A stretch of DNA of 64,000 nucleotides from Bacillota bacterium. Its GTDB lineage: Bacteria > Bacillota > Clostridia > Christensenellales > SZUA-584. Positions 42,179 to 49,689 of the stretch are shown here, piece after piece. Below the pieces are notes generated by a model that made no database searches, was not told where the DNA came from, and saw only the letters and a list, made by a program, of their open reading frames with translations. Both the position numbers and the translations under genes were made by a program. The DNA is taken from assembly GCA_023390815.1 (NCBI GenBank), contig JAEWCC010000065.1:62001-126000 (forward strand), read 5' to 3'. The first letter of the stretch is position 1; each line of letters opens with the position of its first letter.

Positions 42179-42364
42179 ATGAGCACCACCGAATATATCA
42201 ATAAAAACGATCAGAAGAATCTTGGGAAGACAAACAATCCCGGCATGGATAATAATCAGTGGTTTTATAAGATGCAATGCTTAAAGTGTAGTAAAAAGTA
42301 CTTTGCCAACGGCACGGATATTTGGCAGCGAAAATGCCCAAGGTGTCAAGGCGGTAGGCCATAG
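42179..42364 (+). CDS. Small zinc-ribbon protein
   Basis: The 61-residue protein ends in a treble-cysteine layout CLKCSKKYFANGTDIWQRKCP followed by RCQGG, giving two CxxC pairs that should bind one zinc. The N-terminal half is polar and Asn-rich. AGGAGGT lies seven bases before the ATG. It is AT-rich and lies just before a DUF559 nuclease gene, in a patch with repeats and a further orphan gene. DNA binding is likely but untested. Confidence 0.7.
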   Translation: MSTTEYINKNDQKNLGKTNNPGMDNNQWFYKMQCLKCSKKYFANGTDIWQRKCPRCQGGRP

Positions 42365-42419
42365 AGCTGCCTATTTTAGTGTTCCACACCGGCATGCGCA
42401 ACTGACGTAGGGAGAGAAC

Positions 42420-42812
42420 ATGATAGAATACAACAAAGGCAATATCCCCCTAGCGAAAGTATTGAGAAAGAACATGACACCATGGGAACGTAAATTGTGG
42501 TTTGAGTTTCTTCGCTCCTATCCGGTTCGTTTCAAACGCCAGAAGGCAATTGGTAATTATATTGCAGACTTTTATAGCGCAAAGGCGAGGATAGTAATTG
42601 AGTTGGACGGTAGTGGACATTACGAGCATGAGCAGATTTATAGGGATAACGAGCGTACCCTTGTTTTACAATCTATGAACCTTCAGGTCTTGCGGGTATG
42701 CAATTCCGATATTGACCGCAGCTTTGCGGGTGTTTGCGAGATGATCGATCATTCGGTAAAGGCTTCTCTCGACCACATGCCTCCCTCTGACGAGCACCCT
42801 CCGGGCACGTAG
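42420..42812 (+). CDS. DUF559 (Vsr-like) endonuclease-domain protein
   Basis: The 130-residue protein matches the DUF559 restriction-endonuclease-like fold: RKNMTPWERKLWFEFLRSYPVRFKRQKAIGNYIADFYSAKARIVIELDGSGHYE carries the ADF...VIELDG core with catalytic acids. The last dozen codons (PPSDEHPPGT) fall inside an intergenic repeat, so the native tail has probably been replaced. GGGAGAG lies upstream. Single-domain DUF559 genes often sit beside mobile or defence genes; here only the zinc ribbon is adjacent. Confidence 0.82.
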   Translation: MIEYNKGNIPLAKVLRKNMTPWERKLWFEFLRSYPVRFKRQKAIGNYIADFYSAKARIVIELDGSGHYEHEQIYRDNERTLVLQSMNLQVLRVCNSDIDRSFAGVCEMIDHSVKASLDHMPPSDEHPPGT

Positions 42813-42950
42813 GAGGTGGCACGGCGCAGCCGTGACGGAGGGAGAGACTATCTACAAACAAAAACGATTTTACATTTGAGGAGAACTCAAAAAAATCTCT
42901 CCCTCAGTCGGCTTCGCCGACAGCTCCCTCGTCAGAGGGAGCCATAAAAA
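42779..42950. repeat. Pair of related intergenic repeats in opposite orientation
   Basis: Copy 1 (about 42779-42850) reads CCTCCCTCTGACGAG ... GACGGAGGGAGAG and copy 2 (about 42893-42947) reads CTCTCCCTCAGTCGGC ... CGTCAGAGGGAGCC, its inverse with a different middle. Shared outer ends are CTCCCTCTGACGAG and GGAGGGAGAG, like short inverted-repeat elements (MITE-like) of gut Clostridia. Copy 1 supplies the 3' end of the DUF559 gene. Confidence 0.7.
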
Positions 42951-43119
42951 AACGAAACCTCCATAATGACGCCAACGACATATGCTATGCCTCTCCCGCA
43001 ATTTGCTGCCCAATTCTTTGCAAGTTATTGAAGGTGCAGGATGATGGATATTTTTGTTGAATATGTTATCCTGTACGGGGTTATATACATTGTTAAAGGA
43101 GACTCAACAGGACAGATTT

Positions 43120-43485
43120 ATGGACAAACTTGATGTGAAAACTTTTAGGTTGCTAAAAAAGGCGTATAACGCTAGCAAGCACAAAAAACATTTCATGATA
43201 AAGAACTGCAGAGAACGTCGCATTTTATTCGAAAAAGAGTTAATCTATTGTACCGAGGATATTCAAAAATATTTAGACAACCTATTAAAAATACCAGAAC
43301 GTGAAAGTATTATAGAAAAATTCGAACGCTTAAAAAGGGATTCGGAGATTCCTGCAACTTACCATATAACCGATAAAGGGATCGAGTATTATTATAAGCA
43401 TCATTCAGAAAGGCTTGAAAAAATCATCCCTCTCGTACTATCAGCAATTGCAATAGCAATCTCTATTATTGGTTTAATATTTTAA
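43120..43485 (+). CDS. AT-rich orphan protein with C-terminal membrane helix
   Basis: The 121-residue product is helical and charged (KTFRLLKKAYNASKHKKHFMIKNCRERRILFEKEL), contains ATYHITDKGIEYYYKHH, reminiscent of a winged-helix end, and closes with one membrane helix (IIPLVLSAIAIAISIIGLIF). The ATG at 43120 follows AGGACAG. Composition is unlike the flanking core genes, which fits recent acquisition. Function unknown. Confidence 0.5.
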   Translation: MDKLDVKTFRLLKKAYNASKHKKHFMIKNCRERRILFEKELIYCTEDIQKYLDNLLKIPERESIIEKFERLKRDSEIPATYHITDKGIEYYYKHHSERLEKIIPLVLSAIAIAISIIGLIF

Positions 43486-43521
43486 TCCAGCTTTGTTGAT
43501 CACAAAATGCTATCTCATAGC

Positions 43522-44115
43522 TTACGCGGTATAATGCCGTACCCGCAGCCTCGCCCCGATCCCGTCGGCAATCTTGCGGCACCGCTCGATCTCGTCCTCG
43601 CCGATCACGTCCACGACGGAGAGCACCGTATCGATGCCCTGCGTCACGCAGCTTTTGGCAAAGTCCAGCAGGTGCGCGTAGGCTTCCTCGCCGTAAGCGC
43701 TGCGGCAAAGCTGGTCGTAGTGGTGCGCGTCGCTGGCGTTGAGGCTGATGGAAACGATGTCGATCAGTCCCTTGAGCCTCGGCGCGATGTCCTCCCCCGC
43801 CCAGGCGCTGCCCTGTCCGTTGGTGTTAATGCGGATGTGCGAGCCGCGTGCCTTCAGGTATCCCGCAATCTCCAGCAGCGCGTCGAGGCGCATCGTGGGC
43901 TCTCCGAGGCCGCAGAACACGATCTCCGCTACGTTCGTCTCGGCTTCAAGCAGATCGATCACTTCCTGCGCGGAAGGCTCCTTTTTCATCCACAGATGGT
44001 AACCGCCCACGCCGTCGCTCGTGTTGCGCACACAAAAAGTGCAGTCGTTCGTGCACTGGTTCGTCAGGTTGATGTAGATGGCTTCGCCCAGCTTGTAGAT
44101 GTATGTATCGCTCAT
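43522..44115 (-). CDS. TatD-associated radical SAM protein
   Basis: The 197-residue protein has the radical-SAM cluster motif CTNDCTFC, a GLGEPTMR SAM strand and INTNGQ, typical of the short radical-SAM group that is encoded next to tatD in Clostridia. Its ATG overlaps the tatD stop by four bases. The substrate is unknown. It is the last gene of a metG-tatD-rSAM operon. Confidence 0.9.
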   Translation of the reverse strand: MSDTYIYKLGEAIYINLTNQCTNDCTFCVRNTSDGVGGYHLWMKKEPSAQEVIDLLEAETNVAEIVFCGLGEPTMRLDALLEIAGYLKARGSHIRINTNGQGSAWAGEDIAPRLKGLIDIVSISLNASDAHHYDQLCRSAYGEEAYAHLLDFAKSCVTQGIDTVLSVVDVIGEDEIERCRKIADGIGARLRVRHYTA

Positions 44116-44876
44116 TGTATGTTAAACAGTCCTTTTGCGTTTTCGATATTGATCTCGCCCATCTCTTCCGGGGTGACGCCCTTGATCTCCGCGAGCTTCA
44201 CCAGCACATAGCGCACGTTACTTGGGTCGTTGCGGCGTCCCCTCACCGGCTCCGGCGAAAGATACGGACAGTCGGTCTCGGCCATCAGACGGTTTAATGG
44301 CACCACCGCCGCAGCCTCCACCACCTTGCGCGCGTTCTTGAACGTGACGGAACCTGTGAACGATACGTGCAGTCCTGAGCCGATGCATACCTCCGCGGTC
44401 TCCGCACTGCCCGAGAAGCAGTGCATCACGCCGCGCAGGCCCTTGTGCTCTTTGAGCAACGCCAGCGTGTCCTGCGTCGCCTCGCGCATATGGATGATGG
44501 CGGGCAGGTTCAGTTTAACCGCAAGGTCAAGTTGCCTGCTGAATATCTCCCGCTGCACCTCGCGCGGAGAAAAGTCGTAATAGTAATCTAGCCCGATCTC
44601 GCCGATCGCGACCACCTTGGGCCGCTTCGCAATTTCGGTCAGGCGTTCAATATAGTCATTTTGCGTTTCGCCCGCGTCGTGCGGATGCACACCGATGGCG
44701 GCATAGATATAATCCACCTCGGACGCAAGCTGCGCGGCCTTTTCGCTGTAGTCGAGGTCCGTGCCGATCTCGATGAGGCCCGTAATGCCCTTCCCCGGCA
44801 GCGCAGCAATCAGCGCCTGCCGGTCCTCGTCGAACTTCTCACTGAGCAGGTGCGCGTGCGTGTCGAACAGTCTCAC
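44112..44876 (-). CDS. tatD: TatD family metal-dependent hydrolase
   Basis: The 254-residue TIM-barrel hydrolase has FDTHAHL (first metal ligands), EIGLDYYYD, PAIIHMREA and HCFSGS, and ETDCPYLSPEPVRGRRN at the end, the complete TatD set. TatD proteins show 3'-5' exonuclease or deoxyribonuclease activity. Start is GTG at 44876, overlapping the metG stop as GTGA, with GAGG upstream. Longer frame starts lie inside metG. Confidence 0.92.
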   Translation of the reverse strand: MRLFDTHAHLLSEKFDEDRQALIAALPGKGITGLIEIGTDLDYSEKAAQLASEVDYIYAAIGVHPHDAGETQNDYIERLTEIAKRPKVVAIGEIGLDYYYDFSPREVQREIFSRQLDLAVKLNLPAIIHMREATQDTLALLKEHKGLRGVMHCFSGSAETAEVCIGSGLHVSFTGSVTFKNARKVVEAAAVVPLNRLMAETDCPYLSPEPVRGRRNDPSNVRYVLVKLAEIKGVTPEEMGEINIENAKGLFNIQ

Positions 44877-46849
44877 GATACCTCTGCGCCGGAGGCCAGC
44901 GGCCCGTCGATGGTAACGAGTCTTAGGTCGTCGCCCTGTTTGGCTGCGAGCAGCATGCCGCACGACTCCACGCCAAACAGCTTGGCGGGCTTCAAGTTCG
45001 CGACGACGACGATCGTCTTGCCGACCATCTCCTCCGGCGAATACCACTTGCGGATACCCGAAACGATCTGGCGCACCTCGCCGCCCACGTCCACCTGCAT
45101 CTTAATGAGCTTGTCGCTGCCCTCGATCGCGACGGCTTCCTTTACGACGCCGAGCTTCAATTCCACCTTCTTGAAATCGTCATAGGTAATCACGCCCTCG
45201 GGCGCTTCGCTCTTTTTCTCCGCTGCGGGCGCTTCCTTTTTCTTTTCTACGGTCGGTGCTTTCTTCTGCTTTTGCAGCGTGCGGTTATCCGCAATCTCCT
45301 CCAGCGCTTCGAGTTCCTTAGGGATATCGATGCGCGGGAACAGCGGAGCGGTCTGCTTTGCGGTCAGCCCGCACACGGTACGGCTGAAGGACGCCACGCT
45401 CTCCCACGAGACCTGTGCTTCGTTCTCGATACCCAGTATATCCTGTATGTTTTTCGCGGTACCCGGCAGGAACGCGGTCAGCAGCACCGATACGATGCGC
45501 AGCCCCTCGGCCAGGTGAACCATGACGCTCGCAAGCTGGGATTTCTTGCTCTCATCCTTGGCGAGCACCCACGGCGCGGTCTGGTCGATATATTTGTTGA
45601 GCATGCCGATATAGCCCCAGATCTCCATCAGCGCGTCGGGCAGGCGCAGCGCGTTCATGTGCGCTTCCACCGCAGCTGCGAGCTTACTTCCCTGCTCTTC
45701 GATCGCGTGGTCGAACTCGGTATAGTCAAACTTCCACGGCACTTCGCCGTCAAAATACTTGCAGATCATCGCAGCGGTACGCGAGACAAGGTTGCCAAGG
45801 TCGTTGGCCAGGTCACTGTTGGTTCTGGTCAGCAGCGCTTCGCTCGAATACAGACCGTCCGCGCCGAAGGGTACCTCGCGCAGCAGGAAGTAGCGTACCG
45901 CGTCCACGCCGTAGCGATCGATCAGTTTAACCGGGTCGACCACATTGCCCTTTGATTTGCTCATCTTGCCGCCCTCGAGCATCAGCCAACCATGGCCGAA
46001 CACCTGCTTCGGCAGCGGCAGATTGAGCGCCATCAGCAGAATCGGCCAGATGATCGTATGGAACCGCACGATCTCCTTGCCCACGAGCTGTACGTCCGCG
46101 GGCCAGTAGTGCATTTTGGAATCGTCTTCGGAGAGATAGCCCAGTGCCGAGATGTAGTTGGACAACGCGTCGATCCACACGTACACCACATGGTCCGGGT
46201 CGAAATCGACCGGAATGCCCCACTTGAACGACGTGCGCGATACGCACAGGTCCTCGAGGCCCGGCAGCAAAAAGTTGTTGAGCATCTCGTTGCGGCGGCT
46301 TTCGGGCTGGATAAAGTCCGGATGCGCACCGATATACTGGATCAGCCGGTCGGCGTATTTGCCCATGTTGAAGAAGTAAGCCTCTTCCTTCGCGCGTTCC
46401 ACGGGCCGGCCGCAGTCGGGACACTTGCCGTCCACGAGCTGCCGCTCCAGCCAGTAGGCCTCGCACGGCGTGCAGTACCAGCCCTCGTAGTGGCCCTTGT
46501 AGATGTCGCCCTGATCGTAAAGGCGCTTGAATATCTGCTGCACGGTCTTTACGTGCCGCTCGTCGGTCGTTCGGATGAAATCATCGTTGCTAATCTGCAT
46601 GAGGTCCCACAGCGAGCGGATTCCCTCCACGATGCCGTCGACATATTCCTTGGGTTGTTTGCCCGCGTTCTTCGCCACGCGTTCGATCTTCTGGCCGTGC
46701 TCGTCCGTGCCGGTTAAAAACATCACGTCGTAGCCCGTCTGGCGTTTGAAGCGCGCCAGCGCGTCTGCCGCGACGGTGGTATACGAATGCCCGATATGCA
46801 GTTTATCGCTCGGGTAATAGATTGGCGTCGTAATATAGTACTTCTTCAT
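44873..46849 (-). CDS. metG: Methionine-tRNA ligase
   Basis: The 658-residue enzyme charges tRNA-Met with methionine. KLHIGHSYT is the HIGH motif, CTPCEAYWLERQLVDGKCPDC the zinc knuckle (with two CxxC pairs), and GGKMSKSKGNVV the KMSKS loop. A Lys/Glu/Ala-rich linker (KKAPTVEKKKEAPAAEKKSEAP) leads to a C-terminal EMAP-type tRNA-binding domain. The ATG at 46849 follows GGGAG. A TTGACA-17-TATCCT promoter precedes it. tatD and a radical SAM gene follow in the operon. Confidence 0.97.
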   Translation of the reverse strand: MKKYYITTPIYYPSDKLHIGHSYTTVAADALARFKRQTGYDVMFLTGTDEHGQKIERVAKNAGKQPKEYVDGIVEGIRSLWDLMQISNDDFIRTTDERHVKTVQQIFKRLYDQGDIYKGHYEGWYCTPCEAYWLERQLVDGKCPDCGRPVERAKEEAYFFNMGKYADRLIQYIGAHPDFIQPESRRNEMLNNFLLPGLEDLCVSRTSFKWGIPVDFDPDHVVYVWIDALSNYISALGYLSEDDSKMHYWPADVQLVGKEIVRFHTIIWPILLMALNLPLPKQVFGHGWLMLEGGKMSKSKGNVVDPVKLIDRYGVDAVRYFLLREVPFGADGLYSSEALLTRTNSDLANDLGNLVSRTAAMICKYFDGEVPWKFDYTEFDHAIEEQGSKLAAAVEAHMNALRLPDALMEIWGYIGMLNKYIDQTAPWVLAKDESKKSQLASVMVHLAEGLRIVSVLLTAFLPGTAKNIQDILGIENEAQVSWESVASFSRTVCGLTAKQTAPLFPRIDIPKELEALEEIADNRTLQKQKKAPTVEKKKEAPAAEKKSEAPEGVITYDDFKKVELKLGVVKEAVAIEGSDKLIKMQVDVGGEVRQIVSGIRKWYSPEEMVGKTIVVVANLKPAKLFGVESCGMLLAAKQGDDLRLVTIDGPLASGAEVS

Positions 46850-46880
46850 CGAAATCTCCCGCTTTTTGGTCTTGTGTACT

Positions 46881-46909
46881 AGGATAGTTTTACAGCCCCT
46901 TTTTGTCAA
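46881..46909 (-). promoter_or_regulatory. metG operon promoter
   Basis: On the minus strand TTGACA (46904-46909), 17 bases, TATCCT (46881-46886), about 30 bases before the metG start. No T-box structure is evident. Confidence 0.75.
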
Positions 46910-46980
46910 GGGTAAAGGGGATACATACAGCGGTAAAAGGCTTCTTCAGGAAGAAGCTCACGCTGCTGACAAAGCGCCTC

Positions 46981-47055
46981 GTATCATTCTGATCACACGA
47001 AGAATCTTAGAGGGTCAAACCATATTAAGATCCTTCGCTCGTGCTCAGGATGACG
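46981..47055. repeat. Palindromic intergenic repeat (CATTCTGAG type)
   Basis: ATCATTCTGATCACACGAAGAATC faces GATCCTTCGCTCGTGCTCAGGATGAC, with a spacer AGAGGGTCAAACC. These imperfect inverted repeats are a widespread intergenic family, related in style to the repeat at 23956. Confidence 0.65.
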
Positions 47056-47114
47056 CCAAGGAGGTTATCGTAAATCTGGGCTTATTCGCAGACTGACGAG
47101 GGGCGACTCCTTAC

Positions 47115-47143
47115 AAAAAGGGAAGGCATGCCGCCTTCCCTTT
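47115..47143 (-). terminator. Bidirectional terminator after the CobW gene
   Basis: AAAGGGAAGG and CCTTCCCTTT pair; a T-run follows on the minus strand (TTTTTG). Confidence 0.85.
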
Positions 47144-47153
47144 GTCTCCTTGC

Positions 47154-48074
47154 CTAGTCGCCTGCTTCTACGCTTTCGATATAGTCCTTATACCACTCCG
47201 CCGCCTTGCCGAGCGCGGCTTCCATCGCCATGCCCTGCCCCGCCATGGCGGTCAGGCGGTTGCAGTGAACGGCCTCGCCCTCGTGCGGCGTAATCTTCAG
47301 CGCCGCGCCTACGCAGTCCACCAGCGCATAAAGCCCCTCGAGGCAGACAAAGCCCTTGATGCGGTATGTCTCCTCGATAAACATCTGCAGGAACTTCTCG
47401 AGCTGCGCCAGCGTCATCGTATCCTTCAGGGTAATCGTCACCTTCTGCAGGCTTACGTCCTTGGTGTGGTACGCGAACGCGGCTTCCTTCTCCGCCGCCG
47501 TGCGGCGCTCCAGCCATTCCGGCCTGATCTCGCCGAATTGGGTCCGGTAGATGGCGGCTTCGGGCTTGAGTTCGCGCACCATGCGCTCCACCCGGTCTGC
47601 CTGCTCAGCGGTCACGAGGTCCGTCTTGTTGATGACCACCGTGTCGCTGACGGACAGCTGCTTTTTGCTCACACGTGCGGTGCCAATCACCTTCTCAAAG
47701 TTCACCGCATCCACGAGGCAGAGGTTATTCGTCAGTTCTATGTCCGCATAGGCTTCCCCGCTCACGATCTTGCCGATGCTCGTCGGGTCGGAAAGCCCCG
47801 ACGCCTCCACGAGTATCACGTCGGGCGCAGCGGCAACCGCGCGGACGAGCGCCTCCTCAAACTGGTCGATGCGGCACGAGCAGAAGATGGAGCCGTTGTT
47901 GACCTCGTCCACCGCGACGCCCAGCTCGCCGATCAGCGTGCCGTCCACCCCTTCGCGCCCGAACTCGTTGACGATCACGTATACGCGCCGGGGCGCGAGC
48001 TGGCGGATGACGTTTTTAAGCAGCGTGGTCTTGCCCGCGCCCAGAAACCCTGTGATGAGCAGCATCCGGATCAT
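47154..48074 (-). CDS. CobW/COG0523 family GTPase
   Basis: The 306-residue G3E GTPase has Walker A ITGFLGAGKTTLL, the metal-binding motif region NGSIFCSCR (a CxC version of the family's CxCC), Walker B VILVEASGLSDP and NKTDLV. COG0523 proteins insert or shuttle metals, commonly zinc or cobalt. I chose ATG at 48074; another ATG lies three codons on. It starts ten bases after the UroD-type gene, so the two are one operon and the GTPase may load a metal or corrinoid for it (inference). Confidence 0.9.
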   Translation of the reverse strand: MIRMLLITGFLGAGKTTLLKNVIRQLAPRRVYVIVNEFGREGVDGTLIGELGVAVDEVNNGSIFCSCRIDQFEEALVRAVAAAPDVILVEASGLSDPTSIGKIVSGEAYADIELTNNLCLVDAVNFEKVIGTARVSKKQLSVSDTVVINKTDLVTAEQADRVERMVRELKPEAAIYRTQFGEIRPEWLERRTAAEKEAAFAYHTKDVSLQKVTITLKDTMTLAQLEKFLQMFIEETYRIKGFVCLEGLYALVDCVGAALKITPHEGEAVHCNRLTAMAGQGMAMEAALGKAAEWYKDYIESVEAGD

Positions 48075-48084
48075 ATCACAGCCC

Positions 48085-49443
48085 TTATTGCATCGCCTTG
48101 CCGATCGCCTCAAGCAGCTCTTCGCGGCTCGGGATGATCGACGAGTAGGCCAGCTTGCCGTTGATATAGATGGACGGCAGGTTTTTGACGCCCATCTTCT
48201 TGCACCGGGCGATGTTTTCCTTTTCGGTAAACTTGTATTCCACCAGATCGATGCCCGCGCCGAAGTGCTCCTTGCCCTTCTGCGCTGCGCCCATCATATA
48301 GGTACACGCCGCGCATGTGGCCGAGTCAAGCGTGAATACCTCGACGAGCGGCCTCTTAAGATGCGCATAGTCCGGCAGCTCCACCTCAATATCGTCGTCC
48401 GCCGCCACGTAGTTCTCCACCATCTTGCGCGTATCTTCGGTATTGAGCACCGCCTGCGCCACGCCGATGGCGTTCTCCACCGGCACCTTGTAGGGCATGT
48501 CGCAGCCCGGCGCAACAATGAGGTTCTTCTTGTCGGCGATGCGGTCCAGCATGTCGATCACGTACTTCATGTTATCCTGCTGGGTGCCGTGCAGCATGAC
48601 CGTGGTCAGCGGGATATTGCCGCCGATCGTGATGTTGTACCGGTCTGTGATGGCTTTGGCTGCGACGATATCCACGTTCTCGTCGATCGAGATGGAATCA
48701 GGGGCAGTCTTGCACATCACTTCGATGTTCTTGGTGGCGTCGCCGCAGACAAAGAACGACGAGAACGCCTTCGCCTCGCGGATTGTATGGAATATCTCCG
48801 TGAAAGGCGCGGAGAGGAACTGCTCAAAGTGCGCGGGCGAAACCTGCGAGACCAGCGGGTCCACCACAGCGATCACGTCCATACCCGCTTCGATATAGTA
48901 CCCGGCCATCCGCTTCGCGCATTCGGTGCAGTAGGCGAGCAGGTTCTTTACGTACTCCTCGTCGTCAAACATGTCCATGAAGATATCGTTGCCGCGAAGG
49001 TGGGATGCCAGCGTAAACGGCCCGCAAATAAGGCCATACAGCGCGGTCGTCTCGCCGACCGCTTCCTTCACGCGGCGCATCGCCGAAAGGATCATGGGCA
49101 GACGTCCGTCTTCCTTTTCGGGCAGCGTACACACGCACGGAATCTGCGTCGTCTGGGAAAGCGGATGCGTCTTGACGGAGGGCGGTCCGTCCGTCGTCCA
49201 CAAAAGCTCACAGCCGAGTATCTCCGCTTCCACCTGCAAATCGAACAGCACCGGCTGCCCGGACGGCTTATAAAGCCGGTTCACGGCCATCAGCGATTCA
49301 AGGAGCTTTTCCTCGTCTGTCAGCACTTCTTGGGCGTTATGCCCCACGAGCTTACCCGCGTGGACGCCTGCGAAAGGCACCCAGGGAATGGAGTCTGTTT
49401 CTTCATGCCGTAAAACGGCGAACAATATTTCTTTAGGGTTCAT
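48085..49443 (-). CDS. MtaA/UroD-type methyltransferase fused to a thioredoxin-fold domain
   Basis: Residues 1-345 form a uroporphyrinogen-decarboxylase-type barrel of the MtaA/CmuA methyltransferase group, with IAVVDPLVSQVSPAHFEQF and the zinc site around C233 and C314; the usual His two before C233 is Phe (F231). Residues 365-452 are a thioredoxin-like domain with C377-A-A-C380 and the cis-Pro loop NLPSIYINGKLAYS. AGAGGAG precedes the ATG. A MtaA-like domain moves methyl groups to corrinoid or thiol; the fused redox pair is unusual. The CobW GTPase gene follows. Confidence 0.85.
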   Translation of the reverse strand: MNPKEILFAVLRHEETDSIPWVPFAGVHAGKLVGHNAQEVLTDEEKLLESLMAVNRLYKPSGQPVLFDLQVEAEILGCELLWTTDGPPSVKTHPLSQTTQIPCVCTLPEKEDGRLPMILSAMRRVKEAVGETTALYGLICGPFTLASHLRGNDIFMDMFDDEEYVKNLLAYCTECAKRMAGYYIEAGMDVIAVVDPLVSQVSPAHFEQFLSAPFTEIFHTIREAKAFSSFFVCGDATKNIEVMCKTAPDSISIDENVDIVAAKAITDRYNITIGGNIPLTTVMLHGTQQDNMKYVIDMLDRIADKKNLIVAPGCDMPYKVPVENAIGVAQAVLNTEDTRKMVENYVAADDDIEVELPDYAHLKRPLVEVFTLDSATCAACTYMMGAAQKGKEHFGAGIDLVEYKFTEKENIARCKKMGVKNLPSIYINGKLAYSSIIPSREELLEAIGKAMQ

Positions 49444-49689
49444 TGCTGTCTCCTCTGTCGAATTATGCTGCGCAAAACGTTGCGTCTCTATGATCCCATT
49501 ATAATGGGCGGCTTTTTTTGCCGTATAGTAAGATCGTTTCAGCGTTTTGTATTTTCATATCATAATGAATAAAAACCCTGCGAGTATTCCGCATAAGCGC
49601 GCTTAGCCGAAGGGAAAATAGGATCAATATCCAACTGGATACGGATTGCACGATCAGGAAACGAATTCCCTTCACAGGAGAAGTGTACC

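Noticed and set aside
46850..47110. T-box upstream of metG
   Set aside because: No T-box consensus, specifier loop or antiterminator was found; a plain promoter lies 30 bases before the gene.
49560..49689. Rex operator before adhE
   Set aside because: No TTGTTAA-like palindrome is visible in the upstream region.
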